Assembly: GCA_032164245.1 (NCBI GenBank)
Contig: JAVMKO010000002.1
Coordinates: 92,579,340 to 92,643,339 of the forward strand
DNA length: 64,000 nt
Reading direction: 5' to 3'
Origin: Sternotherus odoratus
Lineage: Eukaryota; Chordata; Testudines; Kinosternidae
Shown: piece by piece, positions 21,715 through 33,130 of the stretch
Layout: each line of letters begins with the position of its first letter
Numbering within the stretch: position 1 is the stretch's first letter
Translations under genes and position numbers: made by a program
Notes under the pieces: model-generated
Database searches by the model: none
What the model saw: the letters and a program-made list of their open reading frames with translations, nothing else
What the model was told of the DNA's origin: nothing

Positions 21715-23167
21715 CTTTATTTCCTCAGAGAGAGAGACACACATTCATTTAAGTGCATTTTGTGCTGGTGAAACACGTTAGAGTGATAGGCCTGGGGATG
21801 GAAATATTTCATTTCAATCTTAGAACTGGTACAGCATAGACAGCAGCTGTGCATGTTTCTCCAGTACAGTTCTGCCAATGTGCCTCAACCTTGAAGCCAA
21901 ATGAACACTGTACGTTGCACAGTACCATTCAGCATGTAGGTACTTTTGAAAATCTCCCCTGAGGAGTGCTAAGGGATTTGGATACACAATTCCCATTGAC
22001 TTAAATCACTTAGGCAAATTTGAAAATCTTGCCCTTTGTCATACATATAGCAACAATGAAATGCAGCCACTTCTGGGATAGAAAACAGTAGCTACCATTC
22101 ACTGTGTGTTGTCATGTGAGTGGTGTAATTTTGGCTAAAGGATAACCAGGCAAAACCTATTCTTATGAAAAGTGGCATCGGATTTTAGCAACAGAAACCA
22201 GACAGGGCCTCTGTGCATTTATTTATTTATTTGTAAAAATCTTAGTATTGCTTAGTATTAATTTATCAGAATGAAAAAAGGCAGGGGCTTGAATCACCAG
22301 TTTCAGGGAATCTAGGTATTCCAAATTTATGCCCAGGACACTAGGCTAGCCCCTTAGATTACTGTAGTAAGATACAAGCCGTGTTCATTAAAATGTATTT
22401 ATTAACTAGAGAACTGCTTATGCTCATATGACATTTTGTAGGAAATTCTGCATGCTCTTCTTCATGCCACAAAATAGAGGATGGGAGTCCCACCCTTGTT
22501 AGCTTACTGTGCCTAAACGATCAGGAGACTAGCGAATAGATATACAGATAATAACTGAAATGATATTTGGCTACTGTGCACTCCTCACCCTGAATGATGG
22601 TTTAACTTGCCCACTCTGATGGAAGTAGACCAGTGTTGAGTAAGTCATCCCCTGATGACCAAAAGTTCTTCAGCTGTATTCACTTTTAGTAAGAACATAG
22701 GTTTGATCCAGAATGGCCATTCTTATGATTAATCAAGCCCAGTATCCTATCTTCTGACAGTGGCCAGTGCCAGGTGCCTCAGAGAGAATATACAGAACAG
22801 GGCAATTCTTGAGTAATCCATTCTGTCACCCAGTCCCAGCTTCTGGCAGTCACAGATTATGGGACACCCAGAGTATGGCGTCGCTTCCTTGACAATCTTG
22901 GATAACAGCCATTGATGGCCTAACCTCCATGAGCTAATCTAATTCTTTTTTGAATCCAGTTATACTTCTGGCCTTCACAACATCCTCAGACAACCAGCTC
23001 CATGGGTTGACTGTGTGTTGTGTGAAGAAGAACTTCCTTATGTTTGTTTTAAATCTGCTTCCTATAAATTACAAAGGGTGACTTCTGGTTATTATGTTAT
23101 GCCAAGGGGTAACACTTCATTATTCACTTTCTCCACATCATTCATAATTTTCTAGACCTTTATTACT

Positions 23168-23792
23168 GTGGCTCTCAACCTTTCCAGACTGTACTCCTTT
23201 CAGGAGTCTGATTTGTCTTGCATACTCCCAAGTTACACCTCACTTAAACTACTTGCTTACAAAATCAGACATAAAAATACAAAAATCAGAGAGGTAGCCG
23301 TGTTAGTCTGGAATAGCAGAGGTAACAAAGTCCTGTGGCACCTTAAAGACTAACTATAAAGTTTTGAAGCATGAGCTTTCGTGGGCTAATACCCACTTCG
23401 TTGGATGCAAGATGAAGTGGGTATTAGCCCACGAAAGCTCATGCTTCAAAACTTTATAGTTAGTCTTTAAGGTGCCACAGAACTTTGTTACCAAAAATAC
23501 AAAAGTGTCACAACATACTATTAGTGAAAAATTGCTGACTTTCTCATTTTTACCATATAATTCTAAAATAAATTAATTGACGTATAGACATTGTACTTGC
23601 ATTTCAGTATATAGAACAGTAGAAACAAGTCATTGTCTGTATGGAATTTTAATTTGTATGGACTTCGCTAGAGCTTTTTATGTAGCCTGTTGCAAAATTA
23701 AGCAAATCTCTAGGTGAGTTGACGTACCCTCTGGAAGACGTACTCTTAGGGCTATGCATACGCCTTGTTGAGAGCCAATACTCTGTCACAGC
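23168..23792. mobile_element. Non-autonomous hAT, copy 1, carrying a Penelope-like insert
   Basis: This is the same family as 51587-51989. Shared stretches include GGCTCTCAACCTTTCCAGAC, CAGGAGTCTGATTTGTCTTG and AAAAATTGCTGACTTTCTCA. It ends in the inverted terminal TTGTTGAGAGCC. The ends are too eroded to read a clean target duplication. It interrupts the old CR1 and was itself interrupted at 23281-23492. Confidence 0.85.
23281..23492. mobile_element. Palindromic Penelope-like insert with hammerhead-like core
   Basis: An 8-bp direct repeat AAAAATAC (23273-23280 and 23493-23500) flanks it, and removing it restores the hAT sequence seen at 51587. The insert is a near-perfect inverted repeat: GTCCTGTGGCACCTTAAAGA and AACTATAAAGTTTTGAAGCA on the left, the reverse complements on the right. 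Each arm carries the stem GTGGGTATTAGCCCAC plus GAAA. The arms are joined by about 10 bp around 23403-23411. Confidence 0.75.
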
Positions 23793-24603
23793 CTGCCCTT
23801 AGTCATCTCTTTTTCTAAAATGAAAAGAACCAGTCTTCTTACTCTCTCATCCTATGGAAGCCATACTCCTAATACTTTTTGTTGCCTTTCTCTGTACCTT
23901 TTCCAATTCTAATATATCCGTTTTGAGATTGGATGACCAGAACTGTACACAGTATTCAATTTTTCTATCTTATTATCTATCACTTTCCTAATGATAGCTT
24001 TTTGACTTCCACTGCATATGGAGCAATGTTTTCAGAGCGCTATCCTCGATGATTCCAAGATCTTTCTTGAGTGGTAACACCTATTTTAGACCCCATCATT
24101 TTATATATACAGTTGGGATTAAGTTTTCCAACGTGCATTACTGTTCATTTATCAACGTTGAATTTCATCTGCCATTTTGTCACCCAGTTTTGTGAGATCG
24201 CTCTGTAGCTCTTTGCAGTCTGCTTTGGACTTAACTATTTTGAGCTATTTAATATTTTCTGAAAAATTTCCCATTTCACTGTTTGCCCTCTTTTCTAGAT
24301 AATGTACAGATGTGTTGAAAGCACTGGTGCCAGTACAGATCTTTGGAAGACTCCACTATTTCCGTTCTCCATTGTGAAAACTGACCATTTATTCCTACCC
24401 TTTGTTTTCTATCTTTTTAACCAGTTAGTGATCCATGACAAAATCTCTTATCCCATGACTGTTTAAGCTAGAGTAAAAATCTTTGTTGAGGGACATTGTC
24501 AAAGGCGTTCTGAAAGTCCAAGTACACTATATTAACTGCATCACCCTTGTTCATCTGCTTGTTGACACCCTCAAAGAATTCTAATACAGTAGTGAGGTAT
24601 GAT

Positions 24604-24850
24604 GGGGGGTGGGGGGATAGCTCAGTGGTTTGAGCATTGGCCTGCTAAACCCAGGGTTGTGAGTTCAATCCTTGAGGGGGCCATTTAGGGATCTGGGGCA
24701 AAAAATCTGTCAGGGGACAGTACTCAATCCTGCTAGTGTAGGCAGGCGGATCCTGCTAGTGTAGGCAGGGGACTGGACTCGATGACCTTCAAGGTCTTTC
24801 CAGTTCTAGGAGATTGGTATATCTCCATTTATTTATTTATTTTATTTTTT
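24604..24850 (+). mobile_element. tRNA-derived SINE of cryptodiran (Cry) type
   Basis: The head has RNA polymerase III promoter boxes: box A near TAGCTCAGTGGTTTGAGC and box B near GTTGTGAGTTCAATCC. The 3' region GACTCGATGACCTTCAAGGT resembles a CR1 3' end, as known for turtle PolIII/SINEs thought to be mobilised by CR1. The tail is ATTT-rich. A 6-bp TATGAT repeat (24598-24603 and 24851-24856) flanks it inside the old CR1. Within it a 23-bp unit (24728-24750) is duplicated in tandem (24751-24773). The tRNA-like part is not a functional tRNA gene. Confidence 0.93.
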
Positions 24851-25605
24851 TATGATTTTCTCTTTACAAAGCCATGTTGAGACTTCCCCAACATACTGTG
24901 TTCATCTGTATGTCTGATAGAGTTTCAACCAGTTTGCCTGGTACTGAAGTTAGTCTTACTAGCCTGTAACTACCAGGATCACCTCTGGATCCTTTTTAGA
25001 AAACTACATTACAATAGCTCTCCTCCAGTTATCTGGTACAGAGGTTGATTTAGGTGATAGGTTACAAACCACAGTTAATAGTTCTGCAATTTCATATCTG
25101 AGTTCCTTCAAAAGTCTTGGGTCACTATCTAGTGATTTATTACTATTTAATTAATCCATTTGTTCCCAGACCACCTCTAGTGATACCTCATTCTGGGACA
25201 GTTCCTCGCCTTTGTCTCCTAAAAAGAATGGCTCAGAGGTGGGACACTTTCTCACATCCTCTACAGTGAAGATAGGGGCAAAGAATCATTTAGCTTCTCT
25301 GCACAACCTTGTCTTCCTTAAGTGCTCCTTTAGTTGTCCTGTGGCTCCACTGATTGTTTGACAGGCTTCCTGCTCCTGAGGTCCATATATATGTAATATA
25401 ATTTTATTTTGCTATTTTGTATCTTCTGCTAGTTGCTTTTCAGACTCCTTTTTTGGCCTGCTGAATTATACTTTTACACTTAACTGGTCAGAGTTCATGC
25501 TTCTTTCCATCTTCCTCAGTAGGATGTGACTTCAAATTTTTAAGGATGCCTCTTTGCCTCTAACAGCCTCTTTTACTCCGCTGCTTAGCTTTGGTGGCAT
25601 TTTTT

Positions 25606-27194
25606 ATTAATTGCTTTTAAAATAAACAATATACAAAGTAAAGTAACACTTAGAAGTTACAGTACATTAATAAAACATGGATTCATTTAGTAGCCTAGAA
25701 GACTAGGGAAATAACATGTAATGAACAATGAAGTAGCAAAATGGGGAAATTGTTAGCAAACCTGTTCCAGTTTACACCTGTTAACTACTAACAAGATTAG
25801 AGAGATCACTAGGGGCCAGATTTTGCCTTGGTATAAACAGGTGCAATTTCCATTGATTTTAGTGAGAGCTGTCCTTGGATGAGCCCAGGGCTGTATTTGT
25901 TGATGTTTATTCATTTATCCAGTGTCAGTAGTCATTATAATGCATCTGTCAATCATCCCAGTTAAGCAGATGTGTCATTTATCAGGGGAGTGGCTATTTG
26001 GATTCTTCTATACAGTATCCATACATATAAAACTTGCAGCTGTATTCCTATGGCACTTTAATTTGAGTGAATTCAACAACTGGATGTGATAGATACCTAG
26101 CACATAATTGTAGAAATGTATTTGCTGGGTGTTTGTCAATCAGCAGTGAAAGGGACAACAGTGTTCTCATTTAAGAAGTTAAGATTAGGGCTTGCTGTTA
26201 ACAACCTATTAAAATGATTGTGGGAAATACATTCCATTCTTAGTGCTTTTGTTTCAATACTTGAGAATAAGAAGGGATAAACCTAATTTCTCTTAAATGC
26301 AAACTCAAAGCCTGCACAGCAAACCAAAACATTGCGAAACTCAACAGTAAATCTGCAGGAAGATCCTAAATCCATGGATTTCATGGAGTTTTCTATGCTG
26401 ATAGATTTGTCCAAGGCTGCAACTGACTGCTTTGATAAAAATAAATGTTAAATTCTCCAGTTCATTTTAGTGTAATGATTAGTAAAGTCACACCTGTTTT
26501 ACTGATTGCTATGATTATAGATAAATGTATAGGGCAATATTTAAAAAGATGAACAAGTGCCCATATTTAGGCATCTAAATAAATGTCTTGATTTTTTTCA
26601 AAATCACTCAGTACTTCTGAAAATCAAGCCACTTATTTAGATACCTAAACAGGGTTTAGGAGCATAACTTTAAATTCATATTTTAAAAAGTCTAATCTGT
26701 TATTACTCCATCTACCTGCAGAGTTAGTTACATTGGGATAATTCTTTGTGAACAGTAAATAGGCTTCACTATTGACACCATAGAACAGTTGTAATCTCGG
26801 TGTCTTCTTCACATGTGAATTTTTTTGGGAGGTGATTTGATGGAATGTGTCTGAATACTGATTGCAGTTTTGTGGAGTATTAAGTTAACTGGGAAGTTGG
26901 AGAGGTACATCCACTTGTCAGGTAATAGGGGGCAGACAGTAGTATGCAAATACAAGCAGCTGGGAGATGGTGTATACCAGTGAATAATGGGAGGACTGAG
27001 ATAATAGAGGGGTAGAGTAGGTTGGTTGGATCCCTGATGTCTATCTAGTGCAGGATTGAGGCAGGTTGGGGTGTGAGATTAGATTAGGATGCGTAGTGGC
27101 ACTGAATCCTGAGTACAGAATGTGTGTGGTGCATTGACTTGAAGGGGTTAACTGTAGCTTTCCTCTTTGTTTTTGACTTGTGTTCTAAAGGAGC
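25606..27194. other. Mostly unique AT-rich DNA, no supported gene
   Basis: No coding region is supported. One copy of the dispersed TTAGGCATCTA-type repeat is annotated at 26550-26670. Confidence 0.5.
26550..26670. repeat. Dispersed TTAGGCACCTA-type repeat (best of five copies)
   Basis: The copy contains ATATTTAGGCATCTAAATAA and later TTATTTAGATACCTAAACAG, roughly inverted, around CTGAAAATCAAGCCA. Similar arrays of TAGGCACCTA / TTAGGCTCCTAA words next to TTTGAAAATC occur near 19435-19570, 21930-22035, 32640-32800 and 51215-51365. The family is not resolved. Confidence 0.5.
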
Positions 27195-27196
27195 TA

Positions 27197-27626
27197 CCGT
27201 ATTTTTCGCCATATAGGACGCTCCGGCCTATAAGACGCCCCCGGGTTTTTAAATAAAAAAGCTGGACACAAAAAAAAAAAAAAAAAAAAAAAAAAAACCC
27301 ACCACCACACACAAAAAGCGCCTCGCTCTCCCGTCAGCCCGCCACGCGTCAGCGGGCTGCTGGGAGCGCGCCGCTCTCCCGTCCCCGCTGCGCGGGCGGG
27401 CGCTCCCGGGGGCCCCTGGGCCCGAGCTGCTCCCGTTCCCCGCCGGCCCCGAATACATGCGGGTGGGCTCGGGGGGGAAGCGCCGCCCCGCCCCGCCCGC
27501 CGGGCCACCTGCAGCCGCCCCAGCTCCCCGGTGAGGTCATATATTCGGCGTATAAGACGCCCCCCCCCCTAATTTTGTGAATATTTTTGGGGGTTAAAAA
27601 GGCGTCTTATATGCCGAAAAATACGG
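27197..27626. mobile_element. TA-flanked MITE with 26-bp inverted ends
   Basis: TA occurs at 27195-27196 and 27627-27628. The ends are CCGTATTTTTCGCCATATAG and, reverse-complemented, CCGTATTTTTCGGCATATAA, both continuing into GACGC. Further copies of GTATAAGACGCCCC lie subterminally (27550-27563). A run of about 28 A lies at 27269-27297. The rest of the interior is GC-rich. The TA target is compatible with Tc/mariner-type or ISL2EU-type elements; the superfamily is not resolved. Confidence 0.85.
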
Positions 27627-27628
27627 TA

Positions 27629-28689
27629 CATCCAGATGTTCTAATTTGCAGTTAGTGATTCATATGTGTGTCTTGAATAACTTGCTATTGAATTTGTTGT
27701 GATTAACATGTCCAGAAGTCCTTTAGAAACATTCTAACATGTTCCTCCCCATTTTTTAAAAAGACCTGGAGAAAATTGCAGGGAATAATTTTAACACATC
27801 TTACATTTTTTTTCTTGTTAAAAAAGCCACCTTTTACCCCTTTGTCTTTTCTTTCTTTTCCTCTCAGAAGAATTGTGGAGTATGTGTGTGTATTTCTATA
27901 TTTCTATATAGATCCCTTTTTTTATCTGAGTGGCTAGTCAAAATTCAGGGCCCTGGGGATGTTCCAGTTGGAAGCAGAAGTTGATGGAAGTCTGGTATTT
28001 TCTTTGATGCACTTTTGTTTATTTGCAAAGGATGTACAAAGTCCTGGGTCTCTGAACACAGAAGGGAAGGCCCAAGAACAAAAGGAGCAGTTTTAGTCTA
28101 TAGCCTCCAAGCCTCCCCAGAGAACATCAACTCCAAGAGCTCTAGGTTTTTGCAAGGTCACATTGTGCTCACAGGCTATTGCTAGCCTTTCCTGCCCTTT
28201 GCATCCTCCCCTCCCCACATCTCCCCAACTGTTGGTCAAAATACTCACTCGAACCCCACCCCCCCTCCCACCCCCGGTGCTAGTTTCCAGACTTTATTAG
28301 CCTTTGCTCTGTCTTACAACTTTCTTAAATGGGGAGGGCTTATTCACACATCCGTTTGAACAAGGTTTTAACTCTGCCCATAACGAGGTTTCCTCTAGCT
28401 CCTCATAATAATGTTTTGTGTCCTTTCTGCTGTCTGGTATCCATGTCCTACCGACCCAATGCAGTGAAGAACTAAAATCCTAGTCATTTTGACAACTTAG
28501 ATCACTAGAGTCAGTCAAGACACCAGTTTTTGTTCTTTTCTGTCCAGGATGAGTATTTTGTGGCATAGCCCCTTTCCATCATTTCTTGACTTAAGAAAAT
28601 AACATTTTGCACTTTTATTGGGCTTTACATACAATAATTAACTGAGCCTCACAATATGCCTCTGTGGGGCATAAATATGATGAGTGGGG
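27629..28689. other. Unique DNA with one diverged repeat
   Basis: No coding region is supported. 27975-28160 is a diverged repeat that matches 58110-58300; shared words include TTTCTTTGATGCA and TGTTTATTT(G/A)CAAAG(G/A)ATGTA. The family is not recognised. Confidence 0.5.
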
Positions 28690-29760
28690 GTCAGTGAGGC
28701 ATTTGTCAAGCTGGAGTTGCTCAAGAGTGTGGGTGCCAGCCTCAAGGCAGATGGGTAAGAAGCAAGGCACAAACCCCAAACTGGTTGTGAATTCTGTACT
28801 TAAATTTACACCTGATACTTAGATGGTGAAATCTATGTGTTATAACAGCATAACCCTGGAGTCACAGACAGTCCCTTTGGGTACTCTGAGCTCTCTTACC
28901 ACCTACGCAACCTTGCCTTTATGATAGATGGTCTCTTACACTTAAAAAAATAATCACCATAATATTCAGGTTACTCCCAGTCCCAAAGGACTAGTCACTT
29001 GGCTCAGATCAGTTGCACTTCAGATCTTACACTAAAGACACTTGGAGTCAATCCTATAATAAACTATCTAAAGATGTATTAATTGAGAAAAGGAAATGAG
29101 TTATTTACAAGGTTAAATCAGGTAAACACACACCTTCAAATGAGTTAGTCTTAGGTTCCAAAAGGTGGTAGAAGCTTCTACAATAAGCAAGCTCTATATA
29201 GTTTTTAGGGGTAACTCAGGCCAAGCACTGGGGATCTTTTGCTTGTGCTTAGTAATCTTTGCCTTCAGAATCCAAGCAGCACAAACTTTCTTCCTGCTGG
29301 GAATTTTTATTCCCTTCCCCCAGCGTTCAAGCTGACAGGATGAGTCCCCATGCATGTCGCCTCTTTGTAGGTGTGGGAGGAGCAATCAAAGTCTTTTGCC
29401 CTCTGATGTTCCATAGTAGCTTGTCTGGTTCTATGGACCTTCTTTGGTTGGGCAGGCGATGCCGCTTGGTAATGTGTCTCTCCTGACTGGTGGCTTACAG
29501 TTACAGAGCAAAAACTTATAATATCTGTATCCCATGTTATACGGTAATATTTAAGTGAGTTTAATGCATTCAGCAACTTATAAGCATTTCATAGTCTAAC
29601 CATTTTCATAAACCTACTACCTGTTATAACAATACTAACACCCAAGTGAGCCAGTCTGGTTTCCAGCTGTGCATTTGTCAGTGTTCAGTTGAAGTCCAGG
29701 GACGTTGGCATGACCTGGCACCTGGTCTGCCAGCACCACATTACTCATTTGCCTAACAGT
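28690..29760 (-). repeat. Probable LTR-type retroelement remnant
   Basis: This stretch resembles, from general familiarity, LTR-type repeats common in turtle genomes. It contains CACAGACAGTCCCTTTGGGT, CTATCTAAAGATGTATTAAT and AAGCATTTCATAGTCTAACC. It lies in the same orientation and has the same kind of AATAAA/ATTAAT-bearing central stretch as the proven LTR at 37300. Its ends, a target duplication and coding sequence were not identified. Confidence 0.35.
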
Positions 29761-29994
29761 GCCGGGTTAACCCATTGGTTAATAATGCCATAGCCGGAGG
29801 CCCTACTGTGAGCCCCCCATTCCATATTGAAGTAACAGCTGATGCTATAAGAGATTTTCTTGCTCTACTCTAAACTCTAGGGTAAAAATGTGGGGATCTC
29901 TTATGTCAAAGACTAATTAACTCTAAGCTAATCTTTTCTCCTAAAACCTAAACTTTTCTAGTGGGGCTTGGAACTCGCTGCTACCATTAACGTG

Positions 29995-30560
29995 ATTTCT
30001 CTAAAACTATGGAGCGGGGCACATTAAAACCGCCTATAGTAACACCTCCTCCCCCTTTTTACTTGGAAGAGATTGAGAACACAGCCTCCGTTCCACCCCT
30101 CCCCCTTGCTACCTGGGTGAGATTGAGAACACAGCCTCCGATCCCAAGCTGGGATCCCTCTAATAGAATTAACAAACACTTCTTATAACAACAAAAGGTT
30201 TAATAAAGAAAAGAGAAAAAGCATACAACTTACACAGACTTCACAGATACTCAGTTCTAGCCTTAACCCACCTTAACCCCTCTTAACCCCTCCCTTGGGA
30301 TTTCTTTCCCTGATGAGATTAAAGACACCATAGATCGATTACAAGCTTATACAATTAACAATTTCACTTACTGCCAGGCTGACTTAGAAACTTATCAAGA
30401 GATGAGTAGGAAGGTGATTCATTTCCCCCAGAGCCGGGAGAGAAGAGATGCAGACAGGATGAGTGCCCGGAAAAAGTGAAACTAAACTCCTTTGTCTTTA
30501 GGAATTTGCATCCCCAATATGTCATAGCCTCTTCTGCTTCAGGTTAACCCTTTACAGGTA
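29995..30560 (-). repeat. Possible second LTR remnant with a ~50-bp tandem duplication
   Basis: The segment ends near AACCCTTTACAGGTAAAACA (30546-30565) and contains AAAGGTTTAATAAAGAAAAG (30196-30215), which on the minus strand supplies an ATTAAA-type poly(A) signal. A block containing GAGATTGAGAACACAGCCTC is duplicated about 49 bp apart (30069 and 30118). The assignment is tentative. Confidence 0.35.
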
Positions 30561-30565
30561 AAACA

Positions 30566-32100
30566 GTAATTCGAAGGCACTTCATACTTATGATAGATGC
30601 TATCAAGGCCATCAGAATTTTTTTGTCTTTTTGGATATTGCTTCGTATAAATTAATCCAGCAAGACGGTTAATTCAATTTATGGTGGTTGTGATTTTGTC
30701 TTTGTGGGCTAAGTGTTTGTGGGCCCGAGTAATACTGAACTTTGTACACAGTAGGCCTCCACTGGACAATAGAAACCATGTCGAAGAAAGGAGGATGGCA
30801 GAAACTGAAAGAGGCCAAAGAAAGATGGCAAAGACAAGATGTAGTATTTTTGTTTTTTTGGCCCAGAATGCCCTCGGGAAAATAGCCTATTGCTTCACAT
30901 CTTATTTAATTCCACAGGTTGCTAATCATGATTTAATGTTATTAAAGGGTCTCTGGCACTACTGCTACTGAGCAGCCACGGCAATATGACTCCAGGAGGA
31001 GCCATGTTGCTGTGGAGGGAATGGAGTCAGTGGAGGGAAGAGTTGTCCACAAAGATGACTGCTGCCTCAGTGGACATGGTATTGCGGAAATGGGGATGTT
31101 CCTCAAGATGGGATGTGGGCCCCAAACTCCCAACTGCTTAAGGATGCTTGGGAGGAGACTCTGCAAGGAGAACCAGATGGTGTTTCCTTGGTCCCACTTC
31201 TGGGGGTTCCTCTGTGGAGAGGGCCATCTGGCCTCCAGTTTTCACCACAGAGTTTTATTTTGAGCATAGTTTGGACCCAGCAGTGCTTTGTCAGAAAATT
31301 CCTCCAGTTAGGAAATAAAGAAGCAACACATTATTTTTGAAAAACATATTGCCCCTTAATAATGTGTTACCAATGACATAGATGTTTTCAGATGCCAATG
31401 TACCATCTGCCATTTAACTTGGCTTTGGATAACTTACAGGCAATCAGTCAAAAAGTCATGTTTCTCTTCTATGTAATTCACTTGTTTTGTTCTGTACCAT
31501 TTGCTAGTGTGGCATTATTCATGCGCAAATATAGCTAAATGGGAGCTTGCTATTTGGACAGAACAGAAATAGGCCCATTTATAGCAAGGAAAAAATAAAT
31601 AGTTGATAAAGGGGGATAAAAGTTAAAAGCAATTTTCAGTGTTAAAGATTATTTGTGGCACGGCAAAGTGTTGTTGTTTTTTGTTTCTTTTATTAGAAGT
31701 GCGACAAGTAAGAATTTGGTGTAATGATCAGCAGTAATCCAATAAACAACCTGCCTCATTTGTAGTCTAAGGGAAGTGGATACAAAAAAAGTGCTGAGTT
31801 GGAGTAAAATGTGCTTTTTTTGTTGTATGTGGTAAAACAAAAGGGAAGGAGTGTGTGTGTGTGTGTGTGTGTGTGAGTGAGTGAGAGAGCTTTTAAACAA
31901 TTTTTTAAAATCACTAAGGGCCAGATTCTGCCAACCTTATTCACACTGACTAATGTGTTACTCTGCAAATACTAAGTATTGATCAAGTACCATTGATTTC
32001 AATTGGACTACTCAAGGAGTAAGGTACAACTTGTGCAAGAGTATCACGCGCTGGCCCTACAACTGTATTGTGCTATATAAGTGGTAAAAATCCTGTTTTA
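30566..32100. other. Unique DNA, no supported gene
   Basis: The overlapping short open frames near 30680-31340 have no recognisable domain. A microsatellite is listed separately. Confidence 0.5.
31851..31884. repeat. (GT)n followed by (GAGT)n
   Basis: About twelve GT units run into GTGAGTGAGTGAGAGAG. Confidence 0.95.
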
Positions 32101-32107
32101 TTTTGCA

Positions 32108-32160
32108 TCTGTCTGGCCTCTCAAGGTCCATTCCAGCCCTATATCTCTATGATATAAAAG
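32108..32160 (+). mobile_element. CR1 3'-end stub
   Basis: GGCCTCTCAAGGTCCATTCC followed by AGCCCTATATCTCTATGAT is the reverse complement of the 3' end of the CR1 at 4337 in diverged form. Only the last ~50 bp is present. Confidence 0.55.
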
Positions 32161-32349
32161 ATACAGAGTAAAACTGTCAAAAGTATCTAAGTTCTAATTA
32201 AAACGTCCCAGTGTATATTTACGCTTAAACTGCTATTGTGGCAAAGCAGCAGCAGTTCAGTGGAGACTCTACCTGTGCCGTTTGGAGGGATTTTCCTACC
32301 TGTGTAGATAATCCATCTCCTCAAGAGACAGTAGCTAGGTCGGTGGAAA

Positions 32350-32635
32350 GAGCCTGGTCTACATTGGGAGTTAGGTTGCATAGCTATGTCTCTCAGGGAT
32401 GTTGATTTTTCACATTCCTGAGAGATGTAGCTAGACTTATGTAAGTTCCCAGGGTAGATCAGCCCTTAGGTGCTTAAGAGCGTAAAGACTGGTCTATACT
32501 GAAAAGTTATATTGGTATAGTTGCTTCTCTCAGGGGTGTGAAAAATCCACATTCCCCCGAGACATAGTGAATGGCAACACTGAAGCACTGCATCTCTGCT
32601 GGTGTAGCATTTTAGGTGTAGTCATGGCCTGAATC
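32350..32635. mobile_element. Pair of short palindromic MITE-like copies
   Basis: Two related segments, 32350-32470 and 32488-32635, each start with TGGTCTACA or TGGTCTATA. Each has a central CTCTCAGGG(A/G)TGT... stretch followed by (T/A)CCACATTC or its mirrored equivalent, giving an imperfect palindrome around ATCTCTCAGG. No clean target duplications are seen, and the superfamily is unresolved. Confidence 0.5.
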
Positions 32636-33009
32636 TCACTGAAAGACAATGGAACTTAGGCTCCTAGGTCCAGGTATACAAAGGTATTTAGGCTCCTAAC
32701 TTCACTGAAATCAATGTAAATACCATAAGGATTTGGGCCCTAAATCACTTTTGAATTGGGGTCTAGCGCTCCTAAGTCAAGTCATTTAGGTGTTTTTCAA
32801 AATTTTATGTAAGCTATGTATCTGCTGTTCATGTTCTTATCTTCTATGTGATATAATATGATATTTATATAATTGATTCCTCCAAAATATTATCTGACTA
32901 ATCAAACATAAGCATGTTTGCAGGTGATAATATACATAATGCTTTTTAATTTTTTTATGAGAACCCACTGTGTTTTCTTGTTGCTGCTTAGTTCAGATAC
33001 GTCCACTGA

Positions 33010-33130
33010 AGCTCTTCATGCGGGAACCATCCTTGTTATGTGTTTGTACAGTGTCAAAGACAATGGGACCTTGTCCTTGGTTGGGGTCCCAGAGTGCTAC
33101 TGCAATGCAAATAACTAATAATAATACCTA
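33010..33130 (+). repeat. Ancient SINE/LINE tail
   Basis: TGTGTTTGTACAGTGTCAAA, GACAATGGGACCTTGTCC and CCAGAGTGCTACTGCAATGC run into an ATAATAAT tail. This is the plus-strand counterpart of the block at 52245-52330 (AGTGCTAGGCACTGTACAAA). Confidence 0.55.

Larger units (their letters stand above)
18929..22689. other. Mostly unique DNA, no supported gene
   Basis: No coding region is supported. Diverged copies of a dispersed TTAGGCACCTA-type repeat lie near 19435-19570 and 21930-22035. Simple runs are listed separately. The open frames here are short and mostly AT-rich. Confidence 0.5.
22690..25605 (-). mobile_element. Second CR1 LINE, old, with hAT and SINE insertions
   Basis: The minus strand is a CR1 of a different subfamily from the copy at 4337. 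Its 3' end (plus 22690-22790, containing CAGTATCCTATCTTCTGACA and GTGGCCAGTGCCAGGTGCC) matches the reverse complement of the 3' end of the plus-strand CR1 at 45430-45540. Blocks at 22690-23167, 23793-24603 and 24851-25605 run through the ORF2 C-terminus and reverse transcriptase in degraded frames. They are separated by a hAT (23168-23792) and a SINE (24604-24850). No long ORF survives. Confidence 0.9.

Noticed and set aside
24604..24680. Possible tRNA gene
   Set aside because: Box A and box B are present, but the cloverleaf is degenerate and it is the head of a SINE with tail and flanking repeat.
29194..29576. Short overlapping frames inside the probable LTR remnant
   Set aside because: Open on both strands within a repeat-like region; no retroviral or host protein motif.
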